In this document: positions 8,826 to 18,400 of the stretch, piece after piece
How the letters are laid out: the number at the start of each line of letters is the position of its first letter
Position numbering within the stretch: the stretch's first letter is position 1
NCBI GenBank assembly: GCA_963802415.1
Contig: CAWDIH010000001.1
Coordinates: forward strand, 2,046,001 to 2,110,000
DNA length: 64,000 bases
Reading direction: 5' to 3'
From: DATAES01 sp963802415
GTDB taxonomy: Bacteria; Actinomycetota; Acidimicrobiia; Acidimicrobiales; JACDCH01
Program-made: the position numbers and the translations under genes
The notes under the pieces: generated by a model
Databases searched by the model: none
Told to the model about the DNA's origin: nothing
What the model saw: only the letters and a program-made list of their open reading frames with translations

Positions 8826-9098
8826 TCAGCCTTCGTAGAAGTACGGGTCGAGAACGCGAACCTCACAGATCGAATCGACGGGCAGCCCGTTCGCGGTCGC
8901 GGCCCTTCGGATCGAATCGGCACTGGGACCGTCGTACACGCAATACGTCTTGGTTCGCGAACGCGAGACATACGAAGTCAGCCATGTGACGCGCTCTTCG
9001 CTGTTGTTCTCGATCACCGCGAAAAAGGCGTTGACTCCGTCTTGCGTCGGTATCGCCAGTCCTTCGGCGAATGTCCGTTCGACAACGAATCGTGGCAT
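8826..9098 (-). CDS. DUF4242 family protein (nickel-binding-like small protein)
   Basis: A 90-residue single-domain protein beginning MPRFVVERTF and containing SYVSRSRTKTYCVYDGPSAD, the layout of the DUF4242 family (ferredoxin-like fold, related to the Streptomyces nickel-responsive protein SCO4226). Members are small dimeric alpha/beta proteins; a few bind nickel, most have no known role. Start at the ATG at 9096-9098, which lies downstream of an in-frame extension that is not conserved-looking. It is divergent from the damaged regulator at 9221. Confidence 0.75.
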   Translation of the reverse strand: MPRFVVERTFAEGLAIPTQDGVNAFFAVIENNSEERVTWLTSYVSRSRTKTYCVYDGPSADSIRRAATANGLPVDSICEVRVLDPYFYEG

Positions 9099-9220
9099 GA
9101 TCGTCTCCCGGTTCTTGGGTCCGCGGCGTTCGCGGTCACGGGTGAGGGAACCACGCGACGGTTGGGCGGCGGTGGGGGCACGGCTGAGGGCCGGTTGACA
9201 CTGCGTCGTACGGTGACCGC

Positions 9221-11212
9221 GTGCGGGTAAGGCTGCTTGCACCTTTCGCGGTCGACGACGGCGATGCGGAGGTCGTGCTCGGCGCGGCAAAGGAACGCTC
9301 GCTGGTCGCCGCCTCCGGCCAGCGCCCGGAAGACCCTTCAGTCCTACGTCGCCAGCATCCGGCGGGCGCTGGGCTCCGACATGGTGACGACGGAACCATC
9401 CGGTTACGCACTGGAAGTCGCTGCCGAGAACGTCGACGTCGCGCGGTTCCGGAGGCTGGTCCGTGAGGGAGAGATGTCACTGCGCGGCGGATCGATGTCA
9501 GACGCGCGCGAGGCGTTGGCCAAGGCGGTCGCGTTGTGGCGAGGGGATCCATTCTCTGGCGTCGGATCTCATACCGGGCTGGCCGCCGAAGCGGTGCGTC
9601 TGCGCGAGGAGTACGTGACGGCACTCGAGGCCCGCGTCGAGGCCGACCTGGCCTCCGGATGCCACAGCGAGCTGATCGGGGAACTCGAGGGGTTGCTGCG
9701 TGAGCATCCCTATCGGGAGCGCCTTTGGGGACATCTGATCGTGGCGCTGTACCGCAGCGGCCGCCAAGCAGACGCACTCGCCGCGTACCAGCGGGCACGG
9801 AACCTGCTGCGCGATGACCTCGGGTTGGGACCGGGCGGTGAGCTCAACCGCCTCGAGCGTGCCGTCCTTGATCACGACCCATGTTTGGACGTCGCGTCAT
9901 CGCCTCGCGCGTCGGTAACGGCTGAACGAGACGTCTATCGCTCGCCGGTTCGTTACGCGGTGTGCCGCGACGGCGTTCACGTCGCCTACCAGGTCGTCGG
10001 TGACGGCCCGATCGACGTGCTGGCGGTACCGGGGTTCGTGGGAAATCTCGACATGTGGTGGGACGCGCCCACCGATCGACTCGTGCGCCGGCTGGCGTCG
10101 TTCAGCCGTCTCATCCTGTTCGACAAGCGGGGCATGGGCTTGTCCGACCGACCGCCGAACATCGACGCGGAGAACTGGGTCGATGACGCGCTGGCCGTGA
10201 TGGAGGCTGCAGGGTCTGAACGAGCGGTCATCCTGGGCATCTCCGCAGGAGGTCCGACCGCTGCCGTTCTCGCGGCCAGCCACCCCGAGCGAACCCGCGC
10301 GCTGGTCATCTACGGCGGCCACGCCAGGACGCTGACCGGCGACGGCTATGACATCGGGTACGACCCCAGCCAGGTCGATTGGTTCATCACCGATATGGAA
10401 GCGAACTGGGGGACGCCTCACGGCTTCTCGCAGTACGCCCCGAGCAGGGCCGACGACCCGGAGGCGAGCGATTACTTCGTTCGCTGCGCGACATGCTCCG
10501 CCAGCCCGAGCGCGGCCGCAGCCTTCATGCGGGCTCTGGTGGAGATCGATGTCCGGCACGCACTGCCCATGATCTCTGCCCCGACGCTGATCCTCCACGC
10601 ACAACGCGATCAGATGGTGCCGGTCGAGGCGGCCAGGCTGGTCCGCGATCTGATTCCCGGTGCCCGCCTCGTCGAACTCGACACCGACATCCATCTTCTG
10701 TGGCTGTCCGACGTAGTCGACACGATCACCCGGGAGATCGAGGCATTCCTCGCTCAGACGCTCCCCGCGATCGAGGTGGAGCACGTCCTCGCGACCGTGC
10801 TCGCCGTTGCCCCGAAAAACTCGACCGGCGTCACGTCGCCGCAGTCAACACAGTCGTCGAACGCTTCGGCGGCCGTTCACTGCCAGGCGACGCCGGGGGG
10901 ACCCTCGACGGGCCGGCGCGAGCCATCCGTTGTGCCGTCGCGCTGATGGCCGAGCTGGGCGTCGAGGACGCTGGCTTCGCGGCCGCCCTGCACAGCGGCG
11001 AGTGCGAGCTCGGACACGACGGAGTGCACGGTCTCGCAGTCGGCGTCGCTGAGCAGCTCGCGGCCAGCGCTCGGGCTGGCGAGGTGCTCGTCTCGCAGAC
11101 CGTGCGGGATCTGGTAGTGGGCTCCACTGTCGAATTCGAACCACGTGGTGTGCGGAACTTCGACGGCGTCCCGGATGAATGGGACGTCTTCGCCGTCGTC
11201 GGCAATCGTTGA
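9221..11212 (+). pseudogene. BTAD regulator / alpha-beta hydrolase / cyclase-like protein, multiply disrupted
   Basis: Three frames must be joined. Frame 1 starts at GTG 9221 (VRVRLLAPFAVDD...), the usual start of an OmpR-like winged helix in AfsR/SARP proteins, but breaks near 9315. Frame 2 resumes at PPASARKTLQSYVASIRRAL, so the recognition-helix part of the domain (about 28 codons in relatives) is missing and the frame has shifted. A complete bacterial transcriptional activator domain follows (about 9440-9880), then an alpha/beta-hydrolase with nucleophile elbow LGISAGGPT, acid in HAQRDQMVP and His in DTDIHLLW. Near 10815 an AAAAA run shifts into frame 3, which encodes a cyclase-like domain (GPARAIRCAV, LHSGECELG, EVLVSQTVRDLV) that lacks both metal aspartate motifs: TDxxxST is absent and GDGF reads GDAGG. 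It was probably a hydrolase-linked sensor regulator and is now non-functional as a DNA-binding or cyclase protein. Confidence 0.75.
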
Positions 11213-11365
11213 TCGATTTCTGCGCTCCTCCTGGTTTCGACGCGACAACGCGGGTCGACCAACGCTCCACCGTGGCCCCGCTGGCGCTCGACCGGCGCAC
11301 CACCGCCGGGTGGTCTCCTCGACGAAGCCCGCGACGTGCGGGCTCCCGATCAGAGGAGAAATGCG

Positions 11366-11887
11366 ATGCCACGACTCGACGTTCCACGGACCGGACCGAT
11401 GCGCGTGCTGAGACGCGTGCTTGCAGCCATCGCGGTCTTAGCCGTTGCCACCGCGCCGGTGGCCGTCGGGCTGGCGGCGGCTGACCCCGAGCAGCTACCG
11501 AGAGCCGAGTTGGCCGAGGTGCAAGCGGCCACTGCGAAGTATCACGTCGAACAAGCGGCGATCGACGACGGCTACGAACTCCTCGATGTCTGCTTCGACA
11601 GCAGCGAAGGTGGCATGGGCTACCACTACGTCAAGGGCATCGACGCCCAGCTTGATCCCCTCGCGCCCGAGGCGCTCGTCTACGAACTCACCGACCATGG
11701 ACTGAAGCTGGTGGCGGTCGAGTACATCGTCCCCAAGGCGCTGAGCGCGACGGCTCCGAGCGTCCTCGGCCAGGATCTTCACGAATTCCCGTCACTCTCA
11801 CTGTGGATTCTGCACGCCTGGATCTGGCAACCGAATCCGGACGACATGTTCGCCGACTCCAACCCCCAAGTGGCGCATTGCCACTGA
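11366..11887 (+). CDS. Secreted conserved protein of unknown function
   Basis: A 173-residue protein. A basic start (MPRLDVPRTGPMRVLRRV) leads into a hydrophobic core (LAAIAVLAVATAPVAVGLAAA) and a probable signal-peptidase site near AAADP (about residue 40). The mature part contains GMGYHYVKG, PEALVYELTDHGLKLVAVEY and a Trp-rich end (LWILHAWIWQPNPDDMFADS), a pattern I associate with a conserved exported protein of actinobacteria with no assigned function. Start chosen at ATG 11366, with GAGGAGA about seven bases upstream. Two Cys in the mature part could form a disulphide. A strong hairpin follows at 11937. Confidence 0.75.
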   Translation: MPRLDVPRTGPMRVLRRVLAAIAVLAVATAPVAVGLAAADPEQLPRAELAEVQAATAKYHVEQAAIDDGYELLDVCFDSSEGGMGYHYVKGIDAQLDPLAPEALVYELTDHGLKLVAVEYIVPKALSATAPSVLGQDLHEFPSLSLWILHAWIWQPNPDDMFADSNPQVAHCH

Positions 11888-11936
11888 CCACGACCTGAGT
11901 GGCGGCCCAACGCCACCACAATCGAATAACTCATTC

Positions 11937-11973
11937 AGTGGACCGGTGCCATCGAGGTGGGCACCGGTCCACT
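11937..11973. terminator. Hairpin between convergent genes
   Basis: A 14-base-pair perfect stem (AGTGGACCGGTGCC pairing with its complement at 11960-11973) around a nine-base loop, 50 bases after the stop of the secreted protein gene and before the convergent kinase-like gene. No U-tract follows, as is common in high-GC actinobacteria. Confidence 0.6.
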
Positions 11974-12130
11974 CGCGGCCGGCGATCCAGTTGGTGCTGA
12001 CTATCCCGGCATTCCCGCCGCTGTCGTCGCAACGTTTGGGCGTCCTGTCATCCTCTCGATGACGGACCGCCCAAGCGACGATGGCCGAGCGCATACGTGT
12101 GGATCCCGAATGCTCGCCGTGGTCAAGATG

Positions 12131-12156
12131 CACCAGCGTCGGACAATGCGCTGGTG
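12131..12156 (-). terminator. Hairpin after the P-loop kinase-like gene
   Basis: CACCAGCG and CGCTGGTG form an 8-base-pair stem with a ten-base loop, starting one base beyond the stop codon of the minus-strand gene at 12158. Confidence 0.45.
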
Positions 12157-12157
12157 T

Positions 12158-12694
12158 TCAGTCGGGTGCCTTGGGACTCACGGGAGCGCTCCAGCCGCAG
12201 CGATCGATCACCTCGATCACCGTCTCCTCAACCGACTCGGTGTGCGTAGAGACCTGGAAGTCGCGGACCGCTGAATGGTCGTCACGGTCGTGATGCATGG
12301 CGACGAAGTCGAGAACTCGCGACCTCCAGAAGTCGTTCGGCTCCCGCTCAATCACACGGCGTTCAAGGATCTCCCTCGGCGCGGTGAGTTCGCAGACCAT
12401 GAATCTTGCCGCGGCAGTGATCTCCTTCAACTCGAGGAGGTCATCGAGGTCAACGACGACCAGCGGAAGTAGGAGCCTCAGATCTGGCACGGCCGCGTAG
12501 TTGGGCCAGACCGCTCGCAGGTTCGCCCTGGAGAAGGAGCGCCCTTGGTACGGATACACGATCGCGAGTGCATCGAGATCGATGACCGCGTTGGGGAGGT
12601 TTACGCAGCACAACCGCTCACTGACGGCCCGCGCGACGGTTGTCTTGCCCGAGCCAGGCGACCCGTGAAGGACAAGAACCTGTGATCGGGTCAT
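12158..12694 (-). CDS. P-loop nucleoside/small-molecule kinase-like ATPase
   Basis: A 178-residue protein opening with MTRSQVLVLHGSPGSGKTTV, a Walker A motif GSPGSGKT at residues 11-18. A Walker-B-like strand (AVIDLDALAIV) and an Arg-rich lid segment (EILERRVIEREPNDF) follow, as in small kinases of the AAA_17/AAA_18 or shikimate/gluconate-kinase class. The substrate cannot be told. The Met at 12694 is taken as the start because the P-loop strand begins directly after it; the long Arg/Ser-rich extension to 12979 overlaps the next gene and looks non-coding. Cytoplasmic, monocistronic. Confidence 0.7.
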   Translation of the reverse strand: MTRSQVLVLHGSPGSGKTTVARAVSERLCCVNLPNAVIDLDALAIVYPYQGRSFSRANLRAVWPNYAAVPDLRLLLPLVVVDLDDLLELKEITAAARFMVCELTAPREILERRVIEREPNDFWRSRVLDFVAMHHDRDDHSAVRDFQVSTHTESVEETVIEVIDRCGWSAPVSPKAPD

Positions 12695-12833
12695 CGCACA
12701 TTCGAGCAATCGCGGGCGCAGCCTGTCGAACGAAATCGCGGGGCGATCGGCAAGAGTTCGTCGTCGAGTAGCCCAAGATGTGTGCTTGATCCCTCCGCGG
12801 GCGCCTCGACGAGCGCTGCTCGCGCGAGGCCCG

Positions 12834-15204
12834 TCAGACGATGCCGGTGCGACGCGCCCACGCAGCGGCTTGGCCGCGTCCCCGCACTCCGAGCTTGCGA
12901 TAGATCTTCGACGTGTGGTGCATGGTCGTCTTGGGTGCCATGCCGAGATGGGCAGCGATCTCCTTGTTCGAGATGCCATCGGCCAACAGGTGCAGTACCT
13001 CGAGCTCCCGGCGCGTCAGCGGCGGCGAGGCCACTGGCGGTGTCGGCTGGTCGGCAGTTGTACGCGGCGCAGCCGCCGCGTCGACGAATCGCAACGCTTC
13101 GCCGAGCATCGAGCGCCGCGTGAACCCCGCACCCCGACCCATCTCGCGAGCGAACGCCTCGTCACCGAGCCGGTGGCGCACGAGGTCGACGATGCGGTCG
13201 TACATGTTGCGCTGGCTGAGCACGATGCTGCGACGAGCCTGCTCGAGATGATCGGCGAGCGCTCCATGCAGGCGAGCGGCGAGCGCCACCTCGCCGGTAC
13301 TCGCCGCCAGCGCGACGACGATCATCACGCCCGTGTCGACACCGGCAGGCAGTCCGATCGCGCTGGCGGTGCAAATTCCCAACCCGGCCGCCCGCGCTGC
13401 GGTCGGTAGATCGCCGGTCAGCATGCACTCGCCGGCGACGCCGTACGTCAGTCCGATCGACGATCGGTTGTCGAACTGACCGTCGAGCAGGTCCAGCACG
13501 TCGCGCGCTGATGGCAGCACCGGCGGAACATTCGGCGTGCCCGCGGGAAGCTGGCGCAACAGCAGCGCGGCCTGTGCCGTGAGCACGCGAAGGTCGAGCC
13601 GCCGCGCTCGCATGAGCGCTCGAGCGCCCAACGCCGCGGCGTCGGCGAAGCGACCGTCAGCATGGGCGACCATCGCGCCGAGCAACTCGAACGTGGTCTC
13701 GGCAACGGGCAAGCCCCCCGACCGGGCAAGCTCCACTGCTTCCGCTGCATGGTGGGCCGCTTGGTCAAGGTGTCCGATCGTGCGTGCCGATCGTACGGAG
13801 TGGCCGAGCAGCGTGAGAGTCGACGCGCGGGTCACCCAGCTCCGACGCGTCCGACACGGCCGCTTGGAGATCGGCGGCCAGCTGACCTGTGTCGGTCATC
13901 GGATCGACGGCCTCCACGCGGCCGCGCAGCTGGCAGCCACGCAGCATGAGTTCGAGCGCCGGTGAGGCCTCGCGATCAGCGATCACTGCGGCGAGCACCT
14001 TGTCGAGCATCCCGTCGTCGTCGCTGAGGTCACCGCGTTCGGCGGCGTGCATCGAGAGCGCCAGCGTCAACTCGGCGGCACCCTCGGCGTCGTCGGCCAC
14101 CAGCGCCAGACCGGCCACCCGAAGGTCACGCCGGCGGCGACCGATCGCGGCATACCACGTTGAGGTGTCGCCACAGGCGGTGGCACCGGTGAGTAGTCCG
14201 TCGATCGCCGCTCGGGCGAAGCGTCGGAGCGAGGTCATCTGCAGGAGCTGCGTCGAGGCCTCGGCGGGCAACGCCGCGAGTTGCTCGCCGATCAGCTCGC
14301 GGTACGGGCGGCGAAGACGGAACAGCGTGGTGGTGTCGCCGTCATTCATCTCGACGACATGCCGCTCGACGAGAGACGTCAGGTCATCCCGCGCCTGCGA
14401 TGGCATGGGCGCGATGTCGGCGATCTCGGCGAGCGTCAACCAGTCTGCGAAGCCTGCCAGGCGGTCGACCAGCGCTCGTTCCTCCTTCGTCATGCTCGCC
14501 GCCGCGACGGTGAGGATTTCGCGGATCGCGGTCCTCTGCTCGAGTCCGGGGTCGTCCAGAACTGAGATCAACCGATCGTTCTCGAGCGCAAGCAGCAACT
14601 CGCCGACCGACTGCACCCTCGTCCTTCGTGCCGCTATTTCGATCGCCAGTGGCCATCCGTCGAGCAGGCCGCAGATGCGCGTGATGTCGGCGGCTTTGCA
14701 CGGACCGAGCGCGAATCGCCTCGACTCCGACGAAGCGGCGTGCTCGAACAGCTTCCCGGCGGCGTGATCGGTGATCGGCCCGACGGTGACCACATGCTCG
14801 CCGCTCACCCGAAGTGCGTTTCGGCTCGTCACCAGCACGCGAACGTGCGGCGAGTGCCGCAGGCCGGCGACGAAGTCGCCGATCCACGCCGGTGGCTCGA
14901 CGATGTTGTCGAGCAACACGAGCGCGCCACCGATGACCGACGACTCCACGGCCGACCCCCTCGTCGCCGCGAGATCGGGCGCTGCACCCGACTCGGCGAG
15001 GTCGATCAGCAGCGCTCGCTGTCCGGCCGCCGACACCTCGGCGGCGACGCGAAGCGCTACACGCGACTTCCCGAACCCGCCGTCCCCGACGAGCGTGACC
15101 ACGGGTGCCGCACCGAGCGCGTCGATCACCGATGTGACGAGGTCGTCGCGGCCGAACAACGGCCGCTCGTCGGAGAGCGCCGACCACCGAGGCCCTCGAC
15201 TCAT
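12834..15204 (-). pseudogene. LuxR-family ATPase transcriptional regulator, split by a frameshift
   Basis: Two overlapping frames together make one large LuxR-type regulator of about 800 residues. The first (start ATG 15204, MSRGPRWSALSDERPLFGRD) encodes an NB-ARC/AAA-like ATPase with P-loop VGDGGFGKS (about 41-49), Walker B GGALVLLDN, and helical repeats; it runs out at 13765. The second frame, open from about 13835 to 12834, continues the TPR-like helices and ends with a LuxR/NarL helix-turn-helix: LTRRELEVLHLLADGISNKE and IAAHLGMAPKT. The two overlap by 71 bases around GACCCGCGCGTCG, which points to a one- or two-base indel near 13830. A coupled two-gene arrangement starting at GTG 13835 is possible but would separate the ATPase from its DNA-binding domain. 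It is divergent from the large secreted repeat protein and may control it. Confidence 0.75.
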
Positions 15205-15358
15205 GGATGCCCGCCCTCTCACATGGATCTCGTGGTCCCGCCGATCACGATAAGCGTCGAATTTAGTCGCTCGCGGCGTACGGCAACGAATGCCCATCGG
15301 GCAGATGACCGATTGTTCGGGCTCTCGGTGACTGGTTTCCTGCCTGATGGCGGACCGA

Positions 15359-15393
15359 GCGAGCAAAATGCGCGGGGCACATCATTTGCTCGC
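15359..15393. promoter_or_regulatory. Dyad in the LuxR / secreted repeat protein intergenic region
   Basis: GCGAGCAAA at 15359-15367 and its perfect complement TTTGCTCGC at 15385-15393, separated by 17 bases and centred about 52 bases before the ATG at 15428. It could be an operator for the divergent LuxR regulator or a leader hairpin. Role inferred from position only. Confidence 0.35.
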
Positions 15394-15427
15394 CTGCGGC
15401 CCATTGAACACGAGGAAAGGGTCGTAG

Positions 15428-18400
15428 ATGAGCAGGTTGCGCGGCGGCACCATCTGGTTGACAGTGGCGACGATGGCGGTGGTGACGTCCTTGGTCGTCG
15501 GGGTCGTCGGAGGCGCGAGCCAGGCTCGAGCCGATATTTCCGCGCCGGGACTGCCGGGCTTTCAACCGTGCCTGGAGGCCCAGACAGCCGCCCCGTGGAA
15601 CTACCTCACGGCACCGCTCACCAACGACGACAAGGTGGAGCGGCAATTCGGCTTGTCGAGCTTAAAACAGCTGGAGTTCACCGCCACCGGGCCCGAGGTG
15701 AACGTCGCCGCTCCCGGTGTCCTCATCAACGACGTGGCGGCGTTCATCAGCGTGGGCGACTCGGGGGTCCCGGTGCCGGCATGGAACCTGGCCCACATCT
15801 CGAAGGTCACCGCTGAGCTGGTGACGCCCCCGCGGTTCGCCAAGGAATTCACCCTGAACCCAGACGGTAGTTTCAGGTGGGTCCCGGTCGACGGCTACAA
15901 CGGCCTGGACAGCTTCGAGTACGTCGCCGAGTACAACGGTCTGTGCGGCGTGCCTGCCACCGTGACCATCAGCGCCACGTCACTCGTCTACGCCCAAGAC
16001 GACACCTTCCACAGCTACGGTGGCGACGCTCCGCTCGACGCGAGCTTGTTCGGCGTACTCGAGAACGATCTCTACCGCGACCCTGGCGGCCTCGACTGCT
16101 ATCACGACGCCTTCCTGGGGCGGCAGATTTGCCTGCCGAGGCCCGCAACCGTGGTGGGGCAGGTGCGCGCCACGACAACCGACCCGATACTGAACCCGGA
16201 CGGGTCGCCCGTCGTCGACCCCAGCGGCCAACCGGTGTACGAGCGGGTCACCCACAACTGGGGGTTCGACTGCTGCGAAGGACTCACCAACCCGCTGCGA
16301 ATCGACCACGGCAAGCTGACGATCCTGCCCAACGGAACGTTCACCTACGAGCCGGACCCGGGCTGGCGTGGCACCGACACCTTCTCCTACCTTCCCAGCA
16401 AGAGCGGCCCGCCGCCGACCGCTGGCGGCCCCACCTGGGGCAACGTCACGTTGACCGTCCAGGACACGCCACCACCGTCGCAGACCCACGCTTTCGACGA
16501 CACGGTCACCGGTACCGAGGACACACCGCTGTCCATCTCGCCGTTCGAGCTGCGGGCCAACGACCAGTTGGCGGCGCGCATCAAGTACGTCTACGCGCCT
16601 TTCGCGACAGCGACCCAGGAGTTCTCGTTCCGGACCCTGCACGGCAGGATCAATCTCTCCTACTCCGGTGGGTCTGCGACGGTGAACGAGGTTTCCGGGA
16701 TCACCTACACACCTGACCTGAACTACCACGGCCTGGACTGGTTCAACTACATCGCGGAGGACATCGGGGGCACCGACGCTGCCCCGGCGCGCGTGCTGCT
16801 CGACATCACGGCGGTCGCCGATCCGCCGGTGGCCAACCCGGACTTTGCGCACACCAAGCAGCACCAGCCGATCACGATCAACCTGCTCGCCAACGACACC
16901 GACGACGACAACGCGATCGTCCCGACGGCGATACAGGAGATCGCGCCGCAGGGGCCGTGCGGTCCCTGTCAGCTCGGCGTCTGGGAGCTGAACGGGGACG
17001 GGACTGTCACCTACACGCCGGACCCCGGATTCGTTGTCGGACATGCCTTCTACGGCTACCGGATCTTCGACGCCGACGGACTGTTCTCCGACTCCCAGGT
17101 CGATGTACAGGTCAGCCGTGACGACGCGGTCGACGATTCTTACGGCGCCAGCGAGGACACCGTGCTGGACGTCGCCGCACCAGGCATCCGAACCAACGAC
17201 ATCAACCAGAACGACTTCATGGACGTCCTCCAACTGGTCGCCGGCCCGGCGCACGGCACCCTCGACCTCGACGAGCCGACCGGAGCCTTCCGGTACACGC
17301 CGTCCGCGAACTACTCCGGCAAGGACACGTTCACCTACCGCTACATCGATACCCCAGGGACCAATCAGGCGGGCGATCTCGGGACGGTGACCATCGACGT
17401 CGCGCCAGTCAACGACGCACCGAAGATCACGCTCCCTCGGTTGTGCCTCATCGGTCAGATCTGTGACGCGCCGTTCGAAGTTCGCGACGTCGAGGAGGGC
17501 GGCACCGTCACGGTGAACGGCTACGTGACCGACGCCGAGTTCCAGGCCGGCACGCTGACGATCGCGTGGGGCGACGGGAGCACCACGGCAGCCAGGTATC
17601 CCTGCGTGGATGACGGATGCCCGTTCTCCACGACCCCGACGTTCTCCGATGGGTTCCCGTGCGCCATCCCGTGCGCGACGCGGCAGTACTTCCGGTTCAC
17701 CCACACTTACCTCGACGATCCGCCGGACATCGGCGACCAGTACACGATCACGATGAGTGCGAACGACGGCGCGATCGGGACGAGTACGACGCAGGCGCGG
17801 GTGCGCAACGTGGCGCCGACACTCACCCTGACGTCGCCGTCGACAGTCCAGCCTGCGGCGGGGAGTCAGGTGACGATCACTGTCACCGTGGCCGACCCGA
17901 ATGACCTTCCGCCCGTCACCGTCGACTGGGGCGACGGCACGTCGTCAGGAGGCACGCGTACCTCTTGCGGGGTCTTCACGTTCTCGTGCGCGTTCTCGGC
18001 CACCCACACCTACGACCCGGGCGGGCGTTTCACGGCGACTGTGCACGCAGATGACGGCGATGGCGGGACGGACACGGAGACGGTCTCGGTCCTGTACGAG
18101 GGCGCACCGCTGGCGTCCGACGCGGAAGTCGACGTGGGCGAGGACGAGTTGCTCGACTTCCCCGCCCCGGGCCTGCTTCTCGCGGCGTCCGACCCGACTG
18201 GCGAACCGCTGGTCGTGATCGGCGTGACGCAACCGGCGCACGGCACGGTCGAAGCCGACGCCGATGGCGCCTTCCGGTTCACCCCGGAGGCGGAGTTCTC
18301 GGGCGACACCTCGTTCACCTACACGGTCCAGGATGCGTCCGGTCTACGGGCCTCGGGAACCTTCACGGTGCGGGTTGCGGCCGTCAACGACGTCCCGGTC

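Noticed and set aside
12695..12979. Extension of the P-loop kinase-like gene
   Set aside because: Overlaps the LuxR gene's 3' end and is compositionally unlike protein; the P-loop strand starts right after the Met at 12694.
15980..17704. 574-codon minus-strand frame inside the secreted repeat protein
   Set aside because: Mirror of the repeat gene's codon pattern (VVD/GRR-rich), no domain; the plus strand has a signal peptide and recognised repeats.
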